Source: Variibacter gotjawalensis
Lineage (GTDB): Bacteria > Pseudomonadota > Alphaproteobacteria > Rhizobiales > Xanthobacteraceae
Length of the DNA stretch: 64,000 bases
Direction of reading: 5' to 3'
NCBI RefSeq assembly: GCF_002355335.1
Contig: NZ_AP014946.1
Span: 2,123,501-2,187,500 of the forward strand
Notes under the pieces: model-generated
What the model was told of the DNA's origin: nothing
Seen by the model: the letters and a program-made list of their open reading frames with translations, nothing else
Databases searched by the model: none
Position numbers and translations under genes: made by a program
Shown here: positions 28,186 through 35,374 of the stretch, one piece after another
Numbering within the stretch: the stretch's first letter is position 1
Layout: every line of letters begins with the position of its first letter

Positions 28186-29140
28186 GAGACTCTCCGGCTG
28201 CAATAAGTTCGGACATATGCATGGGGGATGTCGGCCGCTGATCGATGTTCAGCGACAGCAATTCGGGGCGCGCATAGTGGCCGACCGAGTCCATCATGCG
28301 CTTGCGTTTGGTGATCAGCGCCATGTCGAGGTCGGCGATCAGAATGCCTTCGCCTGACGTGAGCGGCGGCACGAGATGCTTACCCTCCGGCGAGATGATC
28401 GCCGTCATGCAGCCGCCGCGCAGGCCGGCGCGAAGGCTCTCTTCCGGTGAAATCGACGCGATCTGCTCTTCGGTCAGCCAGCCGGTCGCGTTGACGACGA
28501 AGCAGCCGCTTTCGAGCGCGTGATGCCGGATCGTCACTTCCATCTGGTCGGCGAATATCTGGCCCACCATCGAGCCGGGAAACTGTGCGGCATGAATTTC
28601 TTCGTGCTGCGCCATCAGCGAATAGCGGGCGAGGGGATTGTAGTGCTCCCAGCACGCCAATGCCCCGACACGGCCGACTTTCGTCTCGACCACTTTGAGG
28701 CCGGCGCCGTCGCCTTGGCCCCAAATCATCCGCTCATGATAGGTCGGCGTGATCTTGCGGCGCTTCAGCACCATCGTGCCGTCGGCGTCGAAGATGAGTT
28801 GCGCGTTATAGAGCGTGCCGTGATCGCGCTCGTTGATTCCGAGCACTATCACTTGGCTGTTGCGCCGTGCTGCTTGTGCGATGGCTTGCGTCACGGGGCC
28901 GGGCACCGTGACGGAATGTTCGTAGAGGTGCAGATGCTCCTTTCCGCTGAGCATCGGCGGGCGAATGAACGAAAAATACGGATACCAAGGCACGAAGGTC
29001 TCGGGGAACACCACGAATTCGGCGCCCTTCTGCGCCGCCTCGGCGGCAGCCGCGATCACGCGATCGACGGTGCCGCCTGGCGTTTCGAGATCCGGCGCGA
29101 TCTGTACGGCTGCCGCCCTGACCGTGCGCGTCTCTGCCAT
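28094..29140 (-). CDS. nitC: Nit1-type nitrilase (NitC, sll0784 family)
   Basis: The 348-residue nitrilase-superfamily enzyme hydrolyses a C-N bond, releasing ammonia. The catalytic triad is E47 ([13 protein letters not shown]), K129 ([12 protein letters not shown]) and C163 ([14 protein letters not shown]). The sequence is that of branch-1 Nit1 enzymes embedded in Nit1C clusters; known members act on nitriles such as cinnamonitrile or fumaronitrile. The physiological substrate is unresolved. The last ~35 residues are a charged tail encoded in the long overlap with nitD. Confidence 0.95.
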   Translation of the reverse strand: MAETRTVRAAAVQIAPDLETPGGTVDRVIAAAAEAAQKGAEFVVFPETFVPWYPYFSFIRPPMLSGKEHLHLYEHSVTVPGPVTQAIAQAARRNSQVIVLGINERDHGTLYNAQLIFDADGTMVLKRRKITPTYHERMIWGQGDGAGLKVVETKVGRVGALACWEHYNPLARYSLMAQHEEIHAAQFPGSMVGQIFADQMEVTIRHHALESGCFVVNATGWLTEEQIASISPEESLRAGLRGGCMTAIISPEGKHLVPPLTSGEGILIADLDMALITKRKRMMDSVGHYARPELLSLNIDQRPTSPMHMSELIAAGESHEALAPARTAESDADRATDQRVANLRRSAG

Positions 29141-29164
29141 GCTTGGTCTCCTCAGCGATCGTTC

Positions 29165-29217
29165 AGAGCATTTTCAAGTGAAGTGGGTACCGGTTCACGT
29201 GAAGAAAATGCGACCAC
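29165..29217 (+). repeat. 53-bp dispersed intergenic repeat, copy 1
   Basis: The segment beginning AGAGCATTTTCAAGTGAAG and ending GAAAATGCGACCAC recurs in inverted orientation at 45758-45810 with only four mismatches. Its ends (GCATTTTC/GAAAATGC) are complementary, so each copy can fold as an imperfect stem. It lies between nitC and nitB. Confidence 0.85.
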
Positions 29218-29233
29218 GCAAGAACCTATAGCC

Positions 29234-29258
29234 CCCGCTTCGATCCAATCGAAGCGGG
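29234..29258 (-). promoter_or_regulatory. Perfect 11-bp hairpin after nitB
   Basis: CCCGCTTCGAT (29234-29244), loop CCA, ATCGAAGCGGG (29248-29258). On the nitB transcript it begins 9 nt after the stop codon. No U-tract follows (GGGCTATAGG), so it looks more like an attenuating or RNA-stabilising hairpin between the first and second genes of the operon than a full terminator. Confidence 0.6.
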
Positions 29259-29266
29259 AAGAGGCT

Positions 29267-29749
29267 CTAGAGCGTCCAGGTGTGCAGCATGAACGCATCG
29301 TCCTTGCGGTGCAGGAGGATGAGATCGAGCACGTCGAGCGGATTGATCGGCGTGATGCCGGGGATCAATGACGGCTCTCCGTGTCCGTACAGCGCCTGCA
29401 AGGCGAAACGGCATGCATAAACCTTGCCGCCTTCCTCCATGAACTTTGTGAGCTGATTGTTGAAATTCTGCGCGCCCGGAAACGCTTCGTCGCCGAGCTT
29501 CGGGAAACCGCGCTGCACGCCGAGCGTGACGCCGGGGCCGTAGAGCAAGATCGAGGTCTCGAAGCCTTTGCGCTTCAGGCGCAGCGCCTGGAGAATGTTG
29601 ACGAGGCCGATCGAGCCTTCGAAGGCGACCGTGTGAAAGGTCACCAGCGCTTTCTCGCCCGGTTTGGCTTTGACGTCCTCGAAAACCTTCTCTTCGTAGT
29701 CGACGAGAAAGTCGCCCTTCTTGTGGGCCGGCATCGAAACGGCTGGCAT
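29267..29749 (-). CDS. nitB: MSMEG_0572/sll0783-family nitrogen starvation response protein (NitB)
   Basis: The 160-residue protein has a DsrE/YchN-like fold pattern ([20 protein letters not shown], then [14 protein letters not shown]). It matches the sll0783/MSMEG_0572 family, named for nitrogen-starvation induction in cyanobacteria. The ATG at 29749 has AAGGAG seven bases upstream; the 27-residue upstream extension is rejected because it would run through the promoter region. A sigma-54 promoter lies 51-66 bp upstream. It is the first gene of the Nit1C operon. Molecular role unknown. Confidence 0.93.
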   Translation of the reverse strand: MPAVSMPAHKKGDFLVDYEEKVFEDVKAKPGEKALVTFHTVAFEGSIGLVNILQALRLKRKGFETSILLYGPGVTLGVQRGFPKLGDEAFPGAQNFNNQLTKFMEEGGKVYACRFALQALYGHGEPSLIPGITPINPLDVLDLILLHRKDDAFMLHTWTL

Positions 29750-29799
29750 CGTAGCACTCCTTGGCTGGTGGTCCGGCGCTCCGGACATGCGAGGAATTT

Positions 29800-29815
29800 T
29801 GCAACGAGTGTGCCA
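29800..29815 (-). promoter_or_regulatory. Sigma-54 (RpoN) promoter for the Nit1C operon
   Basis: Read on the minus strand: TGGCAC (29815-29810), five bases, TTGCA (29804-29800), preceded by T and followed by AAA. This is a perfect -24/-12 element (GG and GC separated by 10 bp). The expected start near 29790 gives a leader of about 40 nt before nitB. It implies an enhancer-binding activator, for example NtrC or a NitA-like protein, encoded outside the window. Confidence 0.88.
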
Positions 29816-30034
29816 AACGGGAGTTTGCACAGCGAATGTTCAATCCAGTCGATATGCATTCAAAGATGCTATCAATGTTGAATGGAAACTTGACGGGACG
29901 TCGGCCACGCAACATCGACATTGCCTACAAGCGCTGTGCAATACGCTTAAATCGATAGCATCTCGCAGTCCGGTAGTAGATTTGCTACGCGAGGTTGCGA
30001 GAAAATCTTGCTCTTGCGACCCGCAACAATTATG
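29816..30034. other. Intergenic region between nitB and the MocR gene (part of a 314-bp gap)
   Basis: This stretch is AT-richer than its surroundings and holds no gene. It is where an enhancer site for the sigma-54 promoter would be expected. I see a loose repeat AAGCG-N10-CGCTT (CTGTGCAATA spacer) but no clear NtrC consensus pair, so no activator site is called. Confidence 0.4.
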
Positions 30035-30048
30035 CAGTCAATTGACTG
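30035..30048. promoter_or_regulatory. 14-bp perfect palindrome before the MocR gene
   Basis: CAGTCAATTGACTG is self-complementary and lies 15 bp upstream of the ATG at 30064, next to the ribosome site GGATGGAG. Its position fits an autoregulatory operator for the GntR/MocR protein. No biochemical evidence exists. Confidence 0.4.
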
Positions 30049-30063
30049 GATGGAGTTTGCCGC

Positions 30064-31452
30064 ATGAGCGACTGGATTCCCGACCTCAGCGAACGCGACA
30101 AGCCGCGCTACATCGCGATCGCGGATGCGCTGGCGGACGACATTTTGCTCGGTCGTCTTTCGACGGGAGATCGCTTGCCGCCACAACGCGTTCTCGCGCG
30201 CAAACTTCGCGTCGACTTCACGACGGTCGCGCGCGGATATGTCGAAGCGCAAAAGCGCGGGCTGATCGAGTCGGTCGTCGGGCGTGGCACCTTCGTTCGC
30301 GATCGCCCGCGCCCGCGCAAGTCCGCGAGTTATCCGCCGCGTCCCGCTGACTGGTCGATGAATCTCCCGCCCGAGCCGACCGACCCCGATCTCATCGCGC
30401 GCATGCAGGCGGGCGTCGACTACGTCAATCGCGATATCGTCGCACTGCTGCGTTACCAAGGCTTCGGCGGCGCGCAGGCGGATAAGGACGCGGCATCGAG
30501 CTGGCTCGGCCGGCGCGCGCTGGTGCCCTCGCAGGAACGCGTCTTCGTGACACCCGGAGCGCATCCGGCGCTGATCGGAATTCTGGCCGTGATCGCGGAG
30601 CCGGGCGATGTCGTGCTGTGCGAAGACATCACGTATCCGGGCATCCGCTCGATCGCCGCACAGCGCGGTGTGCGGCTTGTCGGACTGCCGATGGATGACG
30701 ACGGCATCAAGCCGCAGGCTTTCAGCGACGCTTGCAGGAAGCTCAAGCCGAAGGGGCTCTACCTCAATCCGACGCTGCAGAACCCGACGACGTTGACGAT
30801 TCCTGACGAACGCCGGCGCGAGATCGCGTCCATCGCGCGCCGATATGGCGTGCCGATTATCGAGGATGACGCATATGGCTTTATCCCCGAACACACGCAG
30901 GGCCATGTGCCGTTCGCTTCGATCGCGCCGGATATGACCTGGCACGTCGCAGGCCTCGCAAAATGTATCGGGGCCGGCTTGCGCGCCGCCTATGTCGTTG
31001 CGCCGGATACGCGCTCGTCATGGCCGTTCGCGTCGGCCCTGCGGGCCGGCACCGTGATGGCGTCGCCGTTCACGGTGGCGCTGGTGACGCGCTGGATCGA
31101 GGACGGAACCGCCGACACGATCCTGCGATTCATTCGCTCCGAGACGGCGGCACGCCAGAAGCTCGCGACCGATATCCTTCCGGCGGGCTCTTATCGCGGC
31201 GATCCGCTGAGCTTCAACATCTGGTTGCCGCTCCCGAAGCCGTGGACGCGCTCAGTCTTCATCGAGCATATGCGGCCGATGGGTGTCGGCGTTGTCGCGA
31301 GCGATGCGTTTTTCGTCGGCGGCGACGAGGCGCCGGAGGCTGTCCGCATTTGTCTCTGCGGAAACATGGACCGCGGCAAGGTGAAGATCGTGCTCGAATA
31401 CATCGCGCACGCGCTTGAGGAATCCCCGAGCACGGCGTCGACATTCTACTGA
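30064..31452 (+). CDS. MocR-type GntR regulator with aminotransferase domain
   Basis: The 462-residue protein has a GntR winged helix at residues ~10-80 (RYIAIADALADDILLGRLSTG, VDFTTVARGYVEAQKRGLIES) and a fold-type I aminotransferase-like domain. PLP residues are present: the probable Schiff-base K300 (VAGLAKCIGAGLRAAY) and D268/Y271 (IIEDDAYGF). MocR proteins are usually regulators sensing PLP adducts, not aminotransferases. It is divergent from the Nit1C operon, so it may regulate it or an amino-acid function; MocR proteins are not sigma-54 activators. Its last 7 bp overlap the convergent regulator. Confidence 0.92.
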   Translation: MSDWIPDLSERDKPRYIAIADALADDILLGRLSTGDRLPPQRVLARKLRVDFTTVARGYVEAQKRGLIESVVGRGTFVRDRPRPRKSASYPPRPADWSMNLPPEPTDPDLIARMQAGVDYVNRDIVALLRYQGFGGAQADKDAASSWLGRRALVPSQERVFVTPGAHPALIGILAVIAEPGDVVLCEDITYPGIRSIAAQRGVRLVGLPMDDDGIKPQAFSDACRKLKPKGLYLNPTLQNPTTLTIPDERRREIASIARRYGVPIIEDDAYGFIPEHTQGHVPFASIAPDMTWHVAGLAKCIGAGLRAAYVVAPDTRSSWPFASALRAGTVMASPFTVALVTRWIEDGTADTILRFIRSETAARQKLATDILPAGSYRGDPLSFNIWLPLPKPWTRSVFIEHMRPMGVGVVASDAFFVGGDEAPEAVRICLCGNMDRGKVKIVLEYIAHALEESPSTASTFY

Positions 31453-33023
31453 GCCGAAACCTCGGGCATTCCGGATTGCCCTAATCCCTCGACCACGAGG
31501 TCCGTCATCCATTGATGACGGTAGCGGTTGAGGAGGCGCGACCGCGTAAGCGAACTGTTCGGCTGAAGCTTCATGAGTTGCTGCAACTCCGTCTTGGCGT
31601 CGTCGAACGCGCCAACGTGATGCAAAGCGCTGACGAGGAAGCGGCGCGGCGTCGTCGCCTGCGGTGCGACGGCGATCGAGCGGCGTGCTGCCGTGATTGC
31701 GTCCTCGAAACGCCGGGCAAATAGCAGCGCGCCGGCTCGGCACGAATGCGCGTCTGCCAAAAGCGGCGAGATCGGATCGAGCTGCTCGCAGACGTCGAGC
31801 CGCTGAAGAGCAAGGTCGCTCTCGCCGCCAAACGTCGCGATCCAGGCGGCGAGCCGCCAACTCTCTGCGCTATTTGCGTTGAGCTGCAAGCTTTTCCCGA
31901 TCAGTATCTCGGCCTCGTCGTGCTCGTTCGCGAACAACGCAAGGAGATGCGATGTGAGCGAGATGATCTGCGGGTCGGCGCCGTCGCCACGCAACGCGTC
32001 TCGCGCTAGCGTCAAAGCACGATCGACGGCAGCGGCGGTGTCGGCCTCGACGCCTAACCACAACGTCGTTGCAACGCACCGTGACAGCAGCGCCCGCGCG
32101 AGATGGAAATGCTGGTCGTGCTCGAGCGCAGCTTCGAGAAGCCGAATAGCGTCGCCGTTCCCGGCGCGACTTCGGCTGAAATAGCCGGGAAGTGCACGCA
32201 AATAGAAATCGAAGGCCGTAAGGTCGGAGGTTCCGCGCCGCTGCGCACGCTCGATCTCTGCGCGCAGGATGCGAGGCTCCAACGCGGCAGCGATCTCCGA
32301 AGTCATTTTGTCGTACAGCGTCATGAGGTCCGTCTCGCTGCCGTCGAACCGGCCTTGCCAAACGTAGCCGCCGTTGGCCGTCTCCAGAAGCCGGCATCGG
32401 ACGACGAAGGTCGATGGCGTGAACGTCACGCTCCCATCGAGGATATAGCGCACGCCAAGCGATCGCCCGGTTTCCGTTGGCGAACCGGCGTTACGCGCCA
32501 CTGCAGCGGCGGAAGCTGTGGCGCGAACGAATAGCCAGCTGAAACGCGATAGAACGCCGCTAATTTCTTCCGCGATGCCCTCCGCGATATAGCCGCGATC
32601 ACCGGCAGCGCCGAGCGTCCTGAACGGTGGAACAGCTATGGAAGGTCGATCTGGAATCGCGGGCGGATGAACGATTGGGGCGGTTGGCTGCGCCGCTTGC
32701 GGCGACCACGTTTTTATCGCGGCGTCGAGCATATAGCCGCGGCGGGGCAGGCTGCGCAGCCGCGCGCCTTTCGGATCGCCGATGGCCCGGCGCGCATCAC
32801 GGACGGCCTGAAACAGGCTATCCTCCGTGACGTTGACGTTGCCCCAGACGGCCGACAGCAGGTCGGCTTTGCTCAGCGGCGTCCCATTGGCTTTGGCGAG
32901 TGCGAAGAGGAGGTCAAACGCCTTTGGACGCAACGCGATCTCGCTGCCGTCCGGGCCGAGCAACCGGCCGCTGGGAGCATCGAGCACAAAATCGTCGACG
33001 CCGATGTGGCTCGGTTGGTCCAT
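31446..33023 (-). CDS. Winged-helix regulator with TolB-like and TPR region
   Basis: The 525-residue protein has an OmpR/CadC-type winged helix (residues ~8-105; GSEIALRPKAFDLLFALAKANG, LRSLPRRGYML). A TolB-N-like segment follows (RPSIAVPPFRTLG, GIAEEISGVLSRF), then a helical, TPR-like C-terminal half. Proteins of this build often sit as orphan regulators in Hyphomicrobiales, annotated adenylate-cyclase-like although no cyclase domain is present. No transmembrane segment was seen, unlike CadC. The ATG at 33023 is preferred over upstream TTG/GTG codons. Target unknown; the divergent Bug gene is a candidate. Confidence 0.85.
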   Translation of the reverse strand: MDQPSHIGVDDFVLDAPSGRLLGPDGSEIALRPKAFDLLFALAKANGTPLSKADLLSAVWGNVNVTEDSLFQAVRDARRAIGDPKGARLRSLPRRGYMLDAAIKTWSPQAAQPTAPIVHPPAIPDRPSIAVPPFRTLGAAGDRGYIAEGIAEEISGVLSRFSWLFVRATASAAAVARNAGSPTETGRSLGVRYILDGSVTFTPSTFVVRCRLLETANGGYVWQGRFDGSETDLMTLYDKMTSEIAAALEPRILRAEIERAQRRGTSDLTAFDFYLRALPGYFSRSRAGNGDAIRLLEAALEHDQHFHLARALLSRCVATTLWLGVEADTAAAVDRALTLARDALRGDGADPQIISLTSHLLALFANEHDEAEILIGKSLQLNANSAESWRLAAWIATFGGESDLALQRLDVCEQLDPISPLLADAHSCRAGALLFARRFEDAITAARRSIAVAPQATTPRRFLVSALHHVGAFDDAKTELQQLMKLQPNSSLTRSRLLNRYRHQWMTDLVVEGLGQSGMPEVSAQ

Positions 33024-33145
33024 CGTCTCGTCATGCACCAAAATTGTAACTTTGAGATTTCAGCATAGCTTCAGCGCAATGTCAGGACTTGTCCGCGGGA
33101 CCTCGTCATCCTCTCAGCATCGAAAGCGATTTTACGGAGTGTCCG

Positions 33146-34138
33146 ATGACTGAAAGGTTCGCCATGGCCCGCCGGAAGGTCCTTGCCTCAGCTTGCATTT
33201 TACCTTTCGCCGGCAGAGTCGCGCGGGGGCAGGCGCAATGGCCGACGCAACCCGTGAAAATCATCCTTGGGCAGCCGGCAGGCTCGGGGTCCGACCCGAT
33301 GGTGCGCGGCCTCGCGACGCATCTGTCGGCGGCATTCGGCCAGCCATTTATCGTCGACAACCGTCCCGGTGCGGGCGGAAATGTCGCGGCGGCGGCCGTC
33401 GCGCAATCGAGCGATGACCACACGCTCGGCGTTGTCTTGGGTGGGCCGACCACCACGGCGAAGCTTCTTACCGCTTCGCTGCCTTACGATCCTGCTCGCG
33501 ATTTTAAGCCGATCAGCCTGCTCAACCGCACGCCGTTTGTGCTGACGGTCCACCCGGCTACTTTTCCGGGTGGCACCTTCGCGGACTGGATTGACCGCCT
33601 TCGGGCGCAACCCGGCAAATTCTCTTACGCATCCATCGGCCCTGGCACCGTTACGCATCTCGCGATGGAAGAAATCAAGGCGAAGCTTGGCGTCGACATC
33701 GTGCATGTGCCTTATCGCGGCTTCCCGCAGGCGACGCTCGACCTCATCGAAGGCCGGGTGCACGCAATGTTCAACATCATGTCGGCCGCTGCGGAGCACG
33801 CTACGACAGGCCGCATAGCGGCTCTGATGCAGACAGGCGCCACGAGGATGACGCCGATCAAGGACGTGCCGACACTTCAAGAGGCTGGACTGCCGACGCA
33901 GCCCTTTTTTGGTTGGTCTGGCGTGATCGCACCTTCGTCTTGGCCGAACGAGCGCGCGAACGCGGTTTCCAAGATCATCCGCGATGCGCTTCGCACCGAT
34001 CCGGCAGCTCGTGGTGGTTTGGATAAACTCGGCGCCGAGATTGTCGGTTCTGGACCGGCGGAACTAGCCAGCCTGCAGGGGAGCGAGAGTGAGCGTTGGG
34101 GCGGCGTGATCCGCAGCCTTGGTCTCAAACCGGTTTGA
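33146..34138 (+). CDS. Bug-type tripartite tricarboxylate transporter binding protein (orphan)
   Basis: The 330-residue periplasmic binding protein has a basic/hydrophobic signal region (MARRKVLASACILPFAGRVA) and the Bug/TctC family core (WPTQPVKIILGQPAGSGSD, FIVDNRPGAGGNVAAAAVA, KLGVDIVHVPYRGFPQATLDL). CGGAG precedes the ATG. No tctA/tctB membrane genes are nearby, which is common for Bug proteins; some act as sensors. Likely ligand: a carboxylate or amide, not determinable. Confidence 0.9.
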   Translation: MTERFAMARRKVLASACILPFAGRVARGQAQWPTQPVKIILGQPAGSGSDPMVRGLATHLSAAFGQPFIVDNRPGAGGNVAAAAVAQSSDDHTLGVVLGGPTTTAKLLTASLPYDPARDFKPISLLNRTPFVLTVHPATFPGGTFADWIDRLRAQPGKFSYASIGPGTVTHLAMEEIKAKLGVDIVHVPYRGFPQATLDLIEGRVHAMFNIMSAAAEHATTGRIAALMQTGATRMTPIKDVPTLQEAGLPTQPFFGWSGVIAPSSWPNERANAVSKIIRDALRTDPAARGGLDKLGAEIVGSGPAELASLQGSESERWGGVIRSLGLKPV

Positions 34139-34151
34139 TCGGGAGGCACCG

Positions 34152-34448
34152 ATGCGGCTCGAAGAGATCACGCTACTCGTGTTCACGGCGTTCAACGTCG
34201 TTCGGCTCGTTGCCTACGTGCCGCAGATACGTAAAGCAGCTTGCGATCAAAACGGCGCGTCCGCCATCGCATACTCCACGTGGGTGATGTTTTTCTTCGC
34301 CCATGCTTCGACAGTCGCATACGCGCTCGTCAACCAAAAGGACGCATCGCTCGCACTTTGGTTCACCGCGAACGCGGCGTGTTGCCTAGCAATCATCGGA
34401 GCGGGGCTTCTCGCCCGGCGGCGCAGCCGGGCACGGCTGAACGCTTGA
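34152..34448 (+). CDS. SemiSWEET-like PQ-loop membrane protein
   Basis: The 98-residue protein has three hydrophobic helices and a PQ motif in the first (RLVAYVPQIRKAA), the hallmark of SemiSWEET/PQ-loop proteins, which dimerise to form a small-solute transporter. GGGAGG lies before the ATG, 13 bp after the Bug gene, so the two are probably cotranscribed. The substrate is unknown; SemiSWEETs usually carry sugars. Confidence 0.7.
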   Translation: MRLEEITLLVFTAFNVVRLVAYVPQIRKAACDQNGASAIAYSTWVMFFFAHASTVAYALVNQKDASLALWFTANAACCLAIIGAGLLARRRSRARLNA

Positions 34449-34450
34449 TG

Positions 34451-35374
34451 TTACTCGCCGAGCGCACGGAGTGCAGCGGACGCAGCCATCGTGCGGTTCT
34501 CGACACCGAGTTTGAAGAAGACTTGCTCGAGATGTTTGTTGACGGTGCGCGGGCTCATGCCAAGAATCGACGCAATATCTCGGTTCGCCTTGCCTTGCGC
34601 GATCCAGAATAACACTTCGGCTTCGCGCCGCGTCAGCGCGAACTTTTGCTGGAGCTTTGCTTCGCCGGCTTGCGTTTCGACTTGCCGAACCCTCAGCAGA
34701 ATCTCCTCAGGCCCCGAATGCGCGACGAAAGTGAGTTGAATGCTCGCGCTGCCGTCCGCCGAAGGGATCGTGAAGCCTCTCTCATCGCTGGTGTCGCGTT
34801 CGCTCGCGACAGTGTTCAGCCACTCGGCGGTCGCCGGCGGCAGTGTCGCGGGCAGGGGCGTGTCGAGTACGGTTTCCAGCAGTTGCGTCGCTTGCGGCGT
34901 GATCCACTCGATCCGGCCGCGCGGATCGACGGCGAGCAAAAACCGGCCGGCGGCATCGAGCGCGGCACGCGCGCTGGACGTCTTCTGCGCATTGGCGAGA
35001 TGCGCGCGAATGCGGGCGACGAGCACGTCCGGAACGATCGGCTTCGTAACATAGTCGGTACCGCCGGCCTGAAAGCCGCGTACGATATTTTCGGTTTCCG
35101 ACAGACCTGTCATGAACATGATCGGAATATGCGCCGTCGCGACATTCTCGCGCATGAGGCGCGTTGTCTCGAAGCCATCCATCTCGGGCATCATCGCGTC
35201 CATGAGGATGACGTCGGGCGTCATCTTCTCGGCGGAACGCAGCGCCTGCGCGCCGGCGGTGGCGACCAGCACCGTCATGCCGGATTCCTCCAGCGTGGTG
35301 ACGAGCATGCTCAGCATGTCGGGAGAATCGTCGACAACAAGGACGACTTGCCGTGGCGGCTTAACGTGCATCAT
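34451..35374 (-). CDS. Response regulator: receiver, PAS-like middle, LuxR-type HTH
   Basis: The 307-residue protein has a receiver domain (residues ~9-125) with D59 (ILMDAMMPEMDG), a PAS-like linker (~140-235; RFLLAVDPRGRIEWITP) and a C-terminal LuxR/NarL HTH (FALTRREAEVLFWIAQGKANRDIASILGMS... split motif at ~246-300). It overlaps the hybrid kinase by 14 bp, so kinase and regulator are translationally coupled. The pair is divergent from urtA, which is the obvious target operon. Confidence 0.93.
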   Translation of the reverse strand: MMHVKPPRQVVLVVDDSPDMLSMLVTTLEESGMTVLVATAGAQALRSAEKMTPDVILMDAMMPEMDGFETTRLMRENVATAHIPIMFMTGLSETENIVRGFQAGGTDYVTKPIVPDVLVARIRAHLANAQKTSSARAALDAAGRFLLAVDPRGRIEWITPQATQLLETVLDTPLPATLPPATAEWLNTVASERDTSDERGFTIPSADGSASIQLTFVAHSGPEEILLRVRQVETQAGEAKLQQKFALTRREAEVLFWIAQGKANRDIASILGMSPRTVNKHLEQVFFKLGVENRTMAASAALRALGE

